DNA of 64,000 nucleotides from Bergeyella porcorum (GCF_042427575.1 NZ_JBHMFD010000012.1:62001-126000), one strand, 5' to 3'. Positions 52,363 through 61,418 are shown, counted from the first letter of the stretch. Made by a program: numbers and translations. The notes: generated by a model not told the origin, from the sequence alone.

Positions 52363-52590
52363 ATGTTTGAAAGAGTGTTATTCAGAGGAGCAAGAGTAAT
52401 GAGAGGAAGTAAGCCTAAAATAGGCGAACTGCTCCTAAAATCAATGAAAGAGTGTGAAGATGTAGATACGGCTAATGAGTATCTGTCAGTAGCTCAGATG
52501 TTAGAAATACCAATTTTCTTAGAGCTGCAAGAAATGTTTGATAAAAAATTTCCGTGTATCCTAAAAAACTTAAGAAATGGTCAGTTCTAG
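52363..52590 (+). CDS. Hypothetical small early phage protein
   Basis: Seventy-five residues with no recognised motif. It overlaps the next gene by 14 bases, and both lie in the early block. Confidence 0.5.
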   Translation: MFERVLFRGARVMRGSKPKIGELLLKSMKECEDVDTANEYLSVAQMLEIPIFLELQEMFDKKFPCILKNLRNGQF

Positions 52591-52876
52591 TATCTTAGAA
52601 AAGCAGTTTTTAACAATGACGGGTGAAGAAATTTTAGAACTATTCGGAGCTATTGCGGAGCAGAAGTCAGTTATGAAAGATTTTACTTCAAAACGATATG
52701 TACACGGTATTGATGGATTAGCTGATTTGCTTGGATGTAAAAGAACAAAAGCTCAACAGATAAAGAGCTCTGGTGTAATAGATGAAGCAGTTTATCAAAG
52801 CGGTAAAATAATTGTCATAGATGGAGATAAAGCCTTGGAACTTATAAAATTACACGAAAATGGAACTGCTTACTAA
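52577..52876 (+). CDS. DUF3853 family protein
   Basis: This 99-residue protein has the DUF3853 pattern: RYVHGIDGLADLLGCKRTKA, then SGVIDEAVYQSGKIIVIDGDKALELI. This reads as a winged-helix or MerR-like DNA-binding domain, and the family is common in Bacteroidota mobile elements. Overlaps neighbours on both sides. Confidence 0.8.
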   Translation: MVSSSILEKQFLTMTGEEILELFGAIAEQKSVMKDFTSKRYVHGIDGLADLLGCKRTKAQQIKSSGVIDEAVYQSGKIIVIDGDKALELIKLHENGTAY

Positions 52877-53273
52877 AACACACGATACTGCGATAGATTT
52901 TTTAAAAGATGAGGGCAAAGTTTTGCTAATAGATGTTTTGGATTACCTTGATGAAGAAGATTTATACCTGTTCAATAAAACAAATAGGGGTTCAGAACAG
53001 ATAAAGGTACGCAGCAAAGAATTAGACTGGGATGAGTTTTATTTTGAAATTAATGCGAAAATATCATTCAATTATGAAGCTTATCACCGAAGTTCAACAA
53101 TGGAAACCCCAGAGGAAAAAGAAATGTACTTCTCAGACATTGAAAGCAATATTGATATTTTAGTTTGCCAAAAATGGGATGAAGAAGATGAAGAGCATAA
53201 GGATTATTATCCTACAGCTACTGAGAGAAAAGAAATTGTGAAATATCTTGAAAATCATTTAGAATTAATTTAA
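52860..53273 (+). CDS. Hypothetical early phage protein, acidic
   Basis: This 137-residue acidic protein has no recognised motif. It overlaps the DUF3853 gene by 17 bases and ends four bases before the ERF gene. Confidence 0.55.
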   Translation: MELLTKTHDTAIDFLKDEGKVLLIDVLDYLDEEDLYLFNKTNRGSEQIKVRSKELDWDEFYFEINAKISFNYEAYHRSSTMETPEEKEMYFSDIESNIDILVCQKWDEEDEEHKDYYPTATERKEIVKYLENHLELI

Positions 53274-53276
53274 CCA

Positions 53277-53942
53277 ATGTCTATCTATAAGAAACTTCAT
53301 ACAATTCAATCCAAGATAAATGGTTTGGGGAAAGATTCAAAAACAAATCAATATGGCTATGTATCTGGAGCTAAAGTCCTAAGTGTTATCAAACCCTTGA
53401 TGAATGAAATGGGACTGATATTGAAGCAGGAAATTCTTTCCATTGAAAACGAAAGAATGGATTATAAAACAGGAATAGGTACTCAATACGAAAAACCTAA
53501 ATCCGAAATATTATCCAAGGTGATGATGAAATTCACCTGGATAGACACGGAAACTGGCGAAAAAGATGAAAATCTATTTGGTGCCAATGGTCAAAACGAT
53601 TGGGAGAAGGGTCTAGGCTCGGCACTTACTTATGCAGAGCGATATTTTCTATTAAAATTCTTCCATATACCAACAGATGAAGACGATATTGATAACGAGC
53701 TTCGCAAGAAAATAGATGAAAATAACACTACTAAAGCACCTTCAAAACCAGCTGTAAATTCTAGCACAGGTAATACTGAAAAACCAGTATGGCTAAATGA
53801 AAATGACCCCAATTGGAAGAAGATAGAAGGTTGGATAGCGAAAGGAAAGCATCCTACATTACAACAAGTGAAAGATACACTAAAAGTAAGTGTTAGCAAG
53901 AAAACTGCTGAAGTTCTTAAAGAGAAATTTAATATTCAATAA
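53277..53942 (+). CDS. ERF family single-strand annealing protein
   Basis: This 221-residue protein has the ERF pattern: IYKKLHTIQSKINGLGKDSK, then YGYVSGAKVLSVIKPLMNEMGL and GSALTYAERYFLLKFFHIPTDEDD. It anneals single strands in phage recombination. Its partner nuclease gene follows 20 bases later. The C-terminal half, after about residue 150, is less conserved. Confidence 0.88.
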   Translation: MSIYKKLHTIQSKINGLGKDSKTNQYGYVSGAKVLSVIKPLMNEMGLILKQEILSIENERMDYKTGIGTQYEKPKSEILSKVMMKFTWIDTETGEKDENLFGANGQNDWEKGLGSALTYAERYFLLKFFHIPTDEDDIDNELRKKIDENNTTKAPSKPAVNSSTGNTEKPVWLNENDPNWKKIEGWIAKGKHPTLQQVKDTLKVSVSKKTAEVLKEKFNIQ

Positions 53943-53962
53943 ATTATTAATCCCTAAAAATT

Positions 53963-54961
53963 ATGTCACTAACAAAACAAAACTACGAGCAGCATTTTCA
54001 CGAAATGGCAGAAATAGAAGCTCCAATGCAAGAACAAAATCCAAAATATGAACTTATCGGGAAATTAATTGATAGAAGTTTACCGATGTCTTATTCTAAA
54101 CTAAAGTATTTGGATAGTCCTGTAAACTTTATTAATAATCTGCTTAAGCCAAAAGAAAAATCAGAATCAATGCTATTTGGTAGTGTAGTAGATTGCCTAC
54201 TCCTAGAGGAACATAAATTTGATAAAAAGTTTACAATAATCAATGCTACTCCTACAACGGATAATCAAAAAGAATTTGTAAAAAATTTTTTAGAAAATTT
54301 GTCGCAGATAGATACATTTGAGGAGCGTGTACAAGATGCTTATTCTAAATCTTACAAGACTGGAACGCCAGAAAAAAATGTAGCACATCTTTATGAATAT
54401 CTGCAAGCTATCCAAAGTGGTAAAGAAGCAGTACCCCAAGAGGTTTATGACCAAGCCAAAGCTATTGCGGAAAACCTAAAAAATACTCCAGAGGTAGCAG
54501 ATGAACTGATGGTTTGTGATGAGTTTCAGAAATTCATCGAGTTTGAATGGATGGGATGGAATTTTAGAGGCATCCTAGATACTTTCAGTCCTAATCTGTT
54601 TCACGATTTGAAATTTGCTTCTGATTGTAATCCCGAAAAGTTTACGAGGGATGTAGAGAAATTCGGATATGATATACAGTTTGGATTATATCGTATTGGA
54701 TTGGAGATTTTAGGATTAGCTAGTCAGCCAAAATTCAAATACATTGTTTTTGACAAGAGCTTCAACTACACCATTATAGAAGTAGATGATTCATATTTAC
54801 TCTATGGAGAAAGAAAGGTAGAGCATTATTTGAAAAGACTTAATAAGATGGTAGATGAAAGAGCTTTTGGAAGGTCCTATGATTACTTTAAAAAGCACAA
54901 TGTAATGTACAAACCTAAATGGCTAGCAGGTTTTGATGAAACAATTTTTGAAAAGCATTAG
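53963..54961 (+). CDS. RecE-like exonuclease (DUF3799, PD-(D/E)xK)
   Basis: This 332-residue protein has SYSKLKYLDSPVNF, GSVVDCLLLEEHKFD, then the active-site segment FRGILDTFSPNLFHDLKFA (Asp, and Asp-x-Lys) followed by GYDIQFGLYRIGLEIL. This fits the phage exonuclease-8/RecE family, which chews one strand for the annealing protein upstream. Confidence 0.85.
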   Translation: MSLTKQNYEQHFHEMAEIEAPMQEQNPKYELIGKLIDRSLPMSYSKLKYLDSPVNFINNLLKPKEKSESMLFGSVVDCLLLEEHKFDKKFTIINATPTTDNQKEFVKNFLENLSQIDTFEERVQDAYSKSYKTGTPEKNVAHLYEYLQAIQSGKEAVPQEVYDQAKAIAENLKNTPEVADELMVCDEFQKFIEFEWMGWNFRGILDTFSPNLFHDLKFASDCNPEKFTRDVEKFGYDIQFGLYRIGLEILGLASQPKFKYIVFDKSFNYTIIEVDDSYLLYGERKVEHYLKRLNKMVDERAFGRSYDYFKKHNVMYKPKWLAGFDETIFEKH

Positions 54962-54962
54962 G

Positions 54963-55190
54963 ATGATGAAAACTAAATATTTTACACTCGGACAAACACA
55001 TGTTCACTCCTTTAATGGGTATACTTTGGACAAGCACTGTGTTATAAAAATTACAGATATAAATCCAAGAGCTAAAATGATGGAATGGTTTGGAGATAAA
55101 TGGTCTTTTGAATATGACAAAAAGCCAAATATGATTTTTTTTCATCGTGGTATTTATAATGCAACCAAAAATGAATGGGAGAATGAGTGA
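54963..55190 (+). CDS. Hypothetical phage protein
   Basis: The frame runs back to 54933 inside the exonuclease gene; the ATG pair at 54963/54966 (MMKTKYFTLGQTHVHSFNGY) is the likely start, giving 75 residues. No motif is recognised. It overlaps the next gene by eight bases (ATGAGTGA). Confidence 0.55.
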   Translation: MMKTKYFTLGQTHVHSFNGYTLDKHCVIKITDINPRAKMMEWFGDKWSFEYDKKPNMIFFHRGIYNATKNEWENE

Positions 55191-55653
55191 GAGTAAGATT
55201 TTACTAAGCGTAGCAAGGCGAGGAACAGGACTTTTCCCTACTGATATAGAAAGCGAAGAGCTAATAAAATCACTTTCTACCGAGGAAAACTTCAATATCG
55301 CTTTGCACGCTGATAGAAACTTAAAAATGCATCGTGCTTATTTTAAAATACTGCATTTCGTTTGGGATAATCTACCAGAGAAGTTTCAGAAAAAATGTAA
55401 GAAAAATCACTTCTATTTATTCCTTAAAGAATTGCAAGGGAGATATGAAATTTCAGAGATTTCTGAAAAGACAAATATTAAGACTTACGAAAGTTATTCA
55501 TTCGATAAAATGAGCCAGAAACGCTTTCACGAGGTTTTCAAAGAAGATATCCATTTTATTATCACAGATATTTTACCGCCATTGGGTATGGAGGATTTTA
55601 TCCCAGTGCTAACAATGGAATTTGATAAAACATTAATTAAATACAATTTATAA
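55183..55653 (+). CDS. DUF1367 family phage protein
   Basis: The ATG at 55183 (MSESKILLSVARRGTGLFPT) gives 156 residues. The DUF1367 pattern is seen in ADRNLKMHRAYFKILHFVWD and a conserved end (DILPPLGMEDFIPV). The family occurs in phage early regions and is of unknown function. Confidence 0.75.
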   Translation: MSESKILLSVARRGTGLFPTDIESEELIKSLSTEENFNIALHADRNLKMHRAYFKILHFVWDNLPEKFQKKCKKNHFYLFLKELQGRYEISEISEKTNIKTYESYSFDKMSQKRFHEVFKEDIHFIITDILPPLGMEDFIPVLTMEFDKTLIKYNL

Positions 55654-55654
55654 A

Positions 55655-56458
55655 ATGACAAAAACAGTCAAAAAGCAGAATAAAAATCTACCTCAGACCA
55701 GACACGAGGAAACAAGATTTAAAACCTCGGATTTAAATTCAGTAAAGGGAATGTTTACCGCTGAAAGGGTATATAGAGGTTGGAAAGAAGATTTTATAGA
55801 TGAGGACACTGGAGATGTTCATACAATTGAAAGAAAAGAAATCATATTGGATAGAGGTGTGGAACTTGATACAGAAGCGCTTTCACTTCTTAATTTTTAC
55901 TTCCAATCTGGAGACCTTAAAGAAATTGAAGTTACTAACCAAAGGCGTACAGGAGTTTTTGGAGAGTTTAATACTTCTATTTGGCTAGTAACCATATTGG
56001 TGGAATCTAAAAAGAAGAATTTCTTTCTTTATGCTAATACCATTGAACAAGCAATTGAAATCATTAAGGATTTTGCAGAGCAAACTTACAGTTCTAGTTT
56101 AGGAATTGTTCAAGCTAAGTTTTTTGATAGGGTGATTTTAATTACAGACCTATATGAAGATGAGGAGGAAGATGAGGATGTGACACCGTATTATAATGAA
56201 GATTCTAAACTGAAAACTACTGAAGCATACAGAATTGAATTGTAAGTATCTAAAGATGGTGTTTCTGAAAAATCAGAGTTTATTGTAAAAGCTAAAAACG
56301 CAGAACAAGCAAAAGTTTTTATAGACCGATACCTATCTTTTAGGTTTAAGAAAGAAGAAGAAACTGCGGACTTTACCACCACACTTATTTCTGCTAAAAG
56401 TATCAATTGCGAACAGATGATTGATATAGAGTTCTGTAATAATTACATTCAAGAATAA
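55655..56458 (+). pseudogene. Hypothetical phage gene split by an in-frame TAA
   Basis: The first frame (55655-56245, 196 residues) ends in TAA after EAYRIEL. The very same frame then stays open for 70 more codons to TAA at 56456, reading VSKDGVSEKSEFIVKAKNAE and on, with normal composition. The N-terminal part has a segment WLVTILVESKKKNFFLYANT with IEQAIEIIKDF. The part after the stop repeats the pattern (YRIEL... KAKNAEQAKVFIDRY). So the intact protein would have two related domains over 267 residues. It is a nonsense mutation, a recoded stop, or a sequencing error. The product's function is unknown. Confidence 0.7.
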
Positions 56459-56498
56459 GGGGAGTAAAAATCCCCTTCAGAATCCTTAAAAATTAACA

Positions 56499-57137
56499 AT
56501 GAAAGAGAGTTTTGTTTTTTATGAATCTTGGTATGAAATCCTAGAAGACGAGAAGCAGGAAGTTCAATGGGAGGTTATACACGCCGTAATGGAGTACGTG
56601 TTTCGTGATAATCTGGTTGAACTTAAGCCAAACGCTAAAATGGCTTTCAAATTCATAAAGCGAGATATAGATAGAGCTGCGGAGAACTATCAGAAGTATA
56701 TCGACAAACAGTCTGGTAATGGTAAAAAAGGAGGTAGACCCAAAAAAGCCAACCCTTTAAATCAAAACCCAAAAAACCCAGAAAACCCACCGCTTTTTTT
56801 AGAAACCCAAAAAAGCCTTAATGTAAATGATAATGTAAATGTAAATGATAATGTAAATGTAAATAATAAATCGTCGTATAGCGAAAATGAAATTTTGCGA
56901 ATTAAAAATTTTCTAAAAACCAAACAGCAGATTCAGATGGATAGATTGATGATGCAGCATAAAATTTCAATGGAAGAATTGCATCTCAAAATTGATGAGT
57001 TTGTAGAAAAGAAAATTTCGTGGGGAGAAGGAAATTGGATTAACGACTCCGAGATAGCAAAGAATTTTGAATTTTGGCTTTCCAAGAACCTAAGTAAAGT
57101 ATCTTCAAGTGAAAGAAGAACAAAATCAGTGTTTTAA
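56499..57137 (+). CDS. DUF6291 family phage replication protein
   Basis: This 212-residue protein starts KESFVFYESWYEILEDEKQE with YVFRDNLVEL and DIDRAAENYQKYIDKQSGNG, then a basic GGRPKK. This is the usual pattern of DUF6291 proteins in phage replication modules. Near residue 108 a codon repeat encodes NVNDNVNVNDNVNVNN, a microsatellite-like linker. A helical C-terminal domain follows. It lies just before the primase-helicase. Confidence 0.75.
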   Translation: MKESFVFYESWYEILEDEKQEVQWEVIHAVMEYVFRDNLVELKPNAKMAFKFIKRDIDRAAENYQKYIDKQSGNGKKGGRPKKANPLNQNPKNPENPPLFLETQKSLNVNDNVNVNDNVNVNNKSSYSENEILRIKNFLKTKQQIQMDRLMMQHKISMEELHLKIDEFVEKKISWGEGNWINDSEIAKNFEFWLSKNLSKVSSSERRTKSVF

Positions 57138-57148
57138 AAAATAAAACT

Positions 57149-58957
57149 ATGCTCACAAAAATCTATTGCATCAATTCTGGTCACATCCACGAGGTGGATT
57201 TAAAAAACCGAAAGGAAAACTACCTTGTTTGTCCAGAATGCTCAGCAGACCGAAAAAAGAAAAATGCTAAATGCCTTGGTTTTAATGCGGAGGAAGGTAT
57301 AGGTCATTGTAATCATTGCGATGCTCGATTTGTAGAACATAGACCTTTTGCGAAGAACCAAAAACACTACAAAAAACCTGAAAAAGTTAATCTTACAAAT
57401 CTTTCAGATAGGGCAGTTCAGTATATGAAAAACCGCTTCATTGGACAGGGGACACTCAATAAAATGAAAGTTTCTTCATCGGTTCAATGGATGCCGCAAG
57501 TGGGAAAAAATAGAAATTGTATTGCGTTTCCTTACTATCGAAATGGAGAGCTTATCAATGTGAAATATCGGGATGCTGAAAAGAACTTTAAGCTTGAAAG
57601 TGGTGCAGAGCTGATTTGGTACAATTACGATGCAATTCTTAATCACAAAGAAATAATCATCGTAGAGGGTGAAATAGACGCTTTAAGCTGGATTGAGGAA
57701 GGTTACGAAAATGTGATTTCAGTTCCTAACGGTGCTAACGCTGTGAATATGCCTTATTTGGAAAGCAGTTTAGAGGACCTTGATAAGGTTGAAAAATTTT
57801 ATATCGCCACAGATGTAGATGAGAAAGGTTTGCAACTTCGGGATGAGTTGGTAAGGCGATTAGGGCAAGAGAAGTGTTTTTTATGCTCATTTGAGCGGTT
57901 TAAAGACACAAATGAATATCTAACCCATAAAGGAAATAAAAGCCTTTGTAATGTCTTAAAAAACGCCAAGGAAATAAAAATAGATGATGTTTTTGAAGCA
58001 AAGGATTTTTTCGATGAAATAGATGACCTTTTCAAAAATGGAATGCCAGAAGGTACTCGAACAGGGTTTTATGATCTTGATGAATGTATCCGCTGGGAAA
58101 CCAAACGCCTTGCAATATTCACTGGGACACCAGGTAGTGGTAAATCTGAATTGGTAGATGATATTGCTGTAAGACTAAATATCTTACACGATTGGAAAGT
58201 AGCATATTATTCACCTGAAAACTTCCCAATCAAAACACATTATGCAAAGCTTCACGAAAAGCTGGTAGGAAAAAAATTTGGACAAAGATATTCTAGTGCA
58301 GATGAGTTTTATAACGCATTAGATTATATCACAGAAAATTTCTTTTGGGTAGCACCACCAGAGGATTTTACGGTGGATGATATTTTGAAAAAATTTGAAA
58401 TTTTAGTCAAGAGAAAGGGAATAAAAATTTGTGTGATAGACCCATTTAATAGGATTGATAAACCTACAGGATTTGACAAGTTGGATGCTATTTCTCAAAT
58501 ACTTATCAAGCTTTCAAATTTTGCTAAAAAGCACGATGTTTTAATGATTTTGGTGGCACACCCAAAAAAGCTCCAAAAAGATAAAGAGGGCTTTTATCCA
58601 ATGCCTACAATGTATGATATATCTGGCTCCGCAGACTTTTGGAATATGGCAGATTATGGCGTAGGAATAATGCGTGAACAAGATGCAGAAACTAAAAAAT
58701 TTCTGAATTACGGTACAATAGCTATCCAGAAAGTGAAATTAAAAAATCTGGGTAAAACTGATGCTATTTGCTACAAATACAATTACAATAATGGAAGATA
58801 TGAAAGTGAAAATTCAATCATAACAGATTGGGATAATAGTAATTGGGTTGTAAAGAAGTATCAATCCAAAGGTGATGTATTAGCTAAGAGTATAACGGCT
58901 GAACCAAATTCGGTTTTTAACACCAATAATGATGAAGATGAAGATTTCCCTTTCTGA
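57149..58957 (+). CDS. Phage primase-helicase (TOPRIM plus DnaB-like, T7 gp4 type)
   Basis: This 602-residue protein has an N-terminal zinc ribbon (CPECSADRKKK and CNHCDARF). A TOPRIM domain follows (IIIVEGEIDALSWIEEG near 170-186, ATDVDEKGLQL near 223), then a RecA-like helicase (IFTGTPGSGKSELVDD Walker A near 325, ICVIDPFNRID near 428, LVAHPKK). It combines primer synthesis and unwinding, as in T7 gp4. It overlaps the next frame by 29 bases. Confidence 0.92.
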   Translation: MLTKIYCINSGHIHEVDLKNRKENYLVCPECSADRKKKNAKCLGFNAEEGIGHCNHCDARFVEHRPFAKNQKHYKKPEKVNLTNLSDRAVQYMKNRFIGQGTLNKMKVSSSVQWMPQVGKNRNCIAFPYYRNGELINVKYRDAEKNFKLESGAELIWYNYDAILNHKEIIIVEGEIDALSWIEEGYENVISVPNGANAVNMPYLESSLEDLDKVEKFYIATDVDEKGLQLRDELVRRLGQEKCFLCSFERFKDTNEYLTHKGNKSLCNVLKNAKEIKIDDVFEAKDFFDEIDDLFKNGMPEGTRTGFYDLDECIRWETKRLAIFTGTPGSGKSELVDDIAVRLNILHDWKVAYYSPENFPIKTHYAKLHEKLVGKKFGQRYSSADEFYNALDYITENFFWVAPPEDFTVDDILKKFEILVKRKGIKICVIDPFNRIDKPTGFDKLDAISQILIKLSNFAKKHDVLMILVAHPKKLQKDKEGFYPMPTMYDISGSADFWNMADYGVGIMREQDAETKKFLNYGTIAIQKVKLKNLGKTDAICYKYNYNNGRYESENSIITDWDNSNWVVKKYQSKGDVLAKSITAEPNSVFNTNNDEDEDFPF

Positions 58958-59201
58958 TAAAATACTGAAAATATTGGAGGAAAAATATGAAAGCTCTGGC
59001 GGGCATTGTGGGGTGTATGGTGCAGAACTAGTAAACAGGTTACGCATAGAATGGAAAGAGATTCGAAATGCAATAAAACCGCTTTACAGGGATAATAAAA
59101 TTAGAGTAAGTGAAGGTTCAAAAGGTAAATTATTTTTAATCAATCGTGAAAAAAGGAAGAGAAAAATGGTCCGCCAAAAAAGAAAAAGAAACTCCGAGTA
59201 A
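58929..59201 (+). CDS. Hypothetical small phage protein
   Basis: A protein of up to 90 residues (starts at 58929, 58932 or 58938) with a winged-helix look (KILEEKYESSGGHCGVYGAE, LRIEWKEIRNAIKPLYRDNK) and a very basic tail. It overlaps the primase-helicase end. A TAATG overlap joins it to a 19-codon frame (59201-59260, MEHIENLIKESEERIKNIK), which may be a very small gene; I give that little weight. Confidence 0.5.
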   Translation: MMKMKISLSDKILKILEEKYESSGGHCGVYGAELVNRLRIEWKEIRNAIKPLYRDNKIRVSEGSKGKLFLINREKRKRKMVRQKRKRNSE

Positions 59202-59261
59202 TGGAGCATATAGAAAACTTAATAAAAGAATCAGAGGAAAGAATTAAAAATATTAAATAAA

Positions 59262-59537
59262 ATGAAAATAATACCATTTGCAAACTACAAAAGAGCGGCA
59301 GAAGTTGCTGAGAATATGAACCCTAATCACATTGTCCTTTCGAACAACGAAACTAGAGGAACAACATATTACCGATGGTTGTTCTCTGAAGATGCAACCG
59401 TGCTTGTCTACACGCACGGAGAAGGGAAAGTAGAAAGCCGTTTCCAGACTTACTTCCTAATCCGAGGGACTGCCACTAAGGTAGGCAGAGATGCTGAAAA
59501 CTTAGATTTTTATAACGAAAAAATAGAGGTAAAATAA
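59262..59537 (+). CDS. Hypothetical small phage protein
   Basis: Ninety-one residues, with no motif I recognise. It has a beta-rich look (TTYYRWLFSEDATVLVYTHG). Start at ATG 59262 follows a short gap. Confidence 0.55.
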   Translation: MKIIPFANYKRAAEVAENMNPNHIVLSNNETRGTTYYRWLFSEDATVLVYTHGEGKVESRFQTYFLIRGTATKVGRDAENLDFYNEKIEVK

Positions 59538-59541
59538 TTAA

Positions 59542-59727
59542 ATGCACATAGACAATCCCACGCACACCAACGCCAAGAGAGAGCGAGAAAAGGCTATCAA
59601 GGCGTTGGAGGCAGCAAAGAAAATCTCCCGCAAGGTGGTATTCCTCAAAAGAGGGGTAAGCGGGGAAGAATTAAAGGAAATTATACGGAAGCCACCTCCG
59701 AACAAAGGAAGAAAGAAAAAGAAATGA
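59542..59727 (+). CDS. Small basic phage protein
   Basis: Sixty-one residues, basic, ending PPPNKGRKKKK, with one helix. Its stop overlaps the next ATG by four bases, consistent with a coupled gene. Confidence 0.5.
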   Translation: MHIDNPTHTNAKREREKAIKALEAAKKISRKVVFLKRGVSGEELKEIIRKPPPNKGRKKKK

Positions 59728-60197
59728 TAGATAACGCACAATATTCCGAGTTATTATCAATTGCACGGCGAAAATTCCAAGAAAATGGAGAGGATATAGT
59801 ACACGATTATATAGTTCAATTCAATTTTGACTATAACAAAATCAAAGCTCTACTATGCTCTCAAGGTTATTACCTCAATCTTAAATATCAATGCGAGGAA
59901 GATAAACAAATTAAGGAATCAAGGAATTTAAAGCGAGATAAAAAATGTTCCTACTGCCAAAAAGTAAAGCCACCCTCGGAGTTTTACATCTGCAACGGGA
60001 GATTTGGAGAGAAATTCCTATCCAGCCAGTGTAAAGAGTGCGTGTACCTAGCTAAAAAAAAATGGCTTGAAGATAACAGGGAAAGAGAGCAAGAACGAGT
60101 AAGAAGATATTATGCTGAAAACAAAGAAAGAATTAAAGCACAAGCACGAAGAAGAGCCCTTGAGAAAAAAGCAAATACGAAGCAAGAAGCGAGTTAA
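59724..60197 (+). CDS. Zinc-ribbon phage protein
   Basis: This 157-residue protein has a zinc-binding motif KKCSYCQKVKPPSEFY with a second pair (SSQCKECVYLAKKKW). This pattern is seen near HNH-type and recombination-endonuclease-VII-like phage proteins, but no HNH motif is present. The first 45 residues resemble region 2 of small sigma-like proteins (NGEDIVHDYIVQF), which is only a suggestion. A long charged helix follows. It overlaps the next gene by 86 bases. Confidence 0.55.
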   Translation: MIDNAQYSELLSIARRKFQENGEDIVHDYIVQFNFDYNKIKALLCSQGYYLNLKYQCEEDKQIKESRNLKRDKKCSYCQKVKPPSEFYICNGRFGEKFLSSQCKECVYLAKKKWLEDNREREQERVRRYYAENKERIKAQARRRALEKKANTKQEAS

Positions 60198-60591
60198 AGA
60201 CTTAGGAGAGGTTTTCACCAACGAGCGAGAAGTAAACGCAATGCTTGATTTAATTCCTAACATCACAATAGAAATGACTTTTTTAGAGCCGAGTTGCGGA
60301 AATGGTAATTTCTTGACTGAAATTTTAAGGAGAAAATTAAACCTTATTTCTCAAAATGATGATAAACTAACAGCGATATTAAAATGCTACAGCTCTATTT
60401 ACGGAATAGATATAATGCACGACAATGTAGAAGAAACTAAACAAAGGCTTTTAGATATGCTACCAATGAGAGAGTTGGAACAAGAGGTTAAGGCTCTTTT
60501 AGACAAGCAAATTATCGTTGGTGATTTTCTGAAAATGTACGGATACGAAGAAACTAAAAAGAAGAATAACAATAAAAACAATCTAAAATGA
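60112..60591 (+). CDS. Truncated DNA methyltransferase-like protein
   Basis: This 159-residue protein has KDLGEVFTNEREVNAMLDLI, the pattern that precedes motif I in type I/IIG methyltransferases, then motif I FLEPSCGNGNFLTEIL and IYGIDIMHDNVEETK. The catalytic NPPY/DPPY motif that should follow is absent, and the protein ends in a low-complexity KKKNNNKNNLK. The start must be the ATG at 60112, since the next ATG would lose the conserved segment; so it overlaps the previous gene by 86 bases. It may bind SAM without transferring methyl, or need a partner. Confidence 0.65.
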   Translation: MLKTKKELKHKHEEEPLRKKQIRSKKRVKDLGEVFTNEREVNAMLDLIPNITIEMTFLEPSCGNGNFLTEILRRKLNLISQNDDKLTAILKCYSSIYGIDIMHDNVEETKQRLLDMLPMRELEQEVKALLDKQIIVGDFLKMYGYEETKKKNNNKNNLK

Positions 60592-60713
60592 AAAAGATAG
60601 ATAAAGTTTTGACTTGGATATTATTAATAACGATGAGTTTATTGTTTTTGTTAGGATATGTAACAATGACAGAATACTTGTTATTCTTAATATTATCGAA
60701 ATTAAATTATTAG
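60588..60713 (+). CDS. Very small membrane protein, 41 residues
   Basis: MKKIDKVLTWILLITMSLLF begins one hydrophobic stretch and the rest (LGYVTMTEYLLFLILSKLNY) is also hydrophobic. Its ATG overlaps the previous stop (ATGA). Function unknown. Confidence 0.5.
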   Translation: MKKIDKVLTWILLITMSLLFLLGYVTMTEYLLFLILSKLNY

Positions 60714-60717
60714 AAAA

Positions 60718-60903
60718 ATGAATATCCCTAAAGATATTACCCGCTGCCTTGGTAACCACTGCAAATTCAAAATGAAGCAGAAATGCAGAAGATGGATAGG
60801 CAACGAAAAGGAAAAAGAAACTTTCTCCGTGGCTGACTTCCACCCAGAGAAAACAAAGAAAGAATGGAAGTGTGATTTTAAAATAGAAAAAGAAAAAATA
60901 TGA
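60718..60903 (+). CDS. Small cysteine-containing phage protein
   Basis: Sixty-one residues with four cysteines (positions about 10, 15, 23 and 52), possibly a zinc site (RCLGNHCKFKMKQKCRRW). It overlaps the next gene by four bases. Confidence 0.55.
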   Translation: MNIPKDITRCLGNHCKFKMKQKCRRWIGNEKEKETFSVADFHPEKTKKEWKCDFKIEKEKI

Positions 60904-61418
60904 AACTAAAGTACATTAATTCAGACTATGTTCCGAAAGGACAATTAGAGGGATTCCCTCTTGAAGTAATTGACAAAATGCTCGAAAGACAAGTAGAGCA
61001 GAGGAATGAAGCTAATGTAAAAGTGTTTGAGAATTCTAAATGGTCAGATTATGGTGAACAAGGATTTAACTGGCATAGTACAGAAGAGGGTTTTGGTTTT
61101 TGGAAGTCTGTAATAGATATTAAAAACTTTGACACTTTCTTTGAAAAATATCCAAAAGAAGAAGAAGAATACAAACCTTTTGATTTTTCTGATGGAGTGA
61201 AAAACCATTTAGATTTACTTGGGAAGAAGTTTTTTTCAAAAGAAGGTGATTTTGTAACAGTTATAAACGAATTAGAATATAGTAAAGATACTGAAATCTC
61301 TTACATTAATAGGATGAAAGCAGATGATTTATTTTATTATTACACTTTTGAAAACGGAGAGCCAGTGGGAATTAAAATTGAGAAAAATGAAGAATCTAAA
61401 GCAACAGATTCACGATAA
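60900..61418 (+). CDS. Hypothetical phage protein
   Basis: This 172-residue acidic protein has a conserved-looking segment NWHSTEEGFGFWKSVIDIKN of the type seen in several phage proteins. No function is known to me. It overlaps the HNH gene by 32 bases. Confidence 0.55.
   Translation: MKLKYINSDYVPKGQLEGFPLEVIDKMLERQVEQRNEANVKVFENSKWSDYGEQGFNWHSTEEGFGFWKSVIDIKNFDTFFEKYPKEEEEYKPFDFSDGVKNHLDLLGKKFFSKEGDFVTVINELEYSKDTEISYINRMKADDLFYYYTFENGEPVGIKIEKNEESKATDSR

Noticed and set aside
56820..56870. AATGTAAATGATAATG-type repeat as a separate repeat element
   Set aside because: It is in frame within the DUF6291 gene and simply encodes a flexible linker.
60399..60581. Minus-strand frames in the phage early block, for example 60399-60581 and 62807-63103
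   Set aside because: They are antisense to recognisable genes (methyltransferase-like, ssb) and show only hydrophobic or serine-rich composition typical of shadows.
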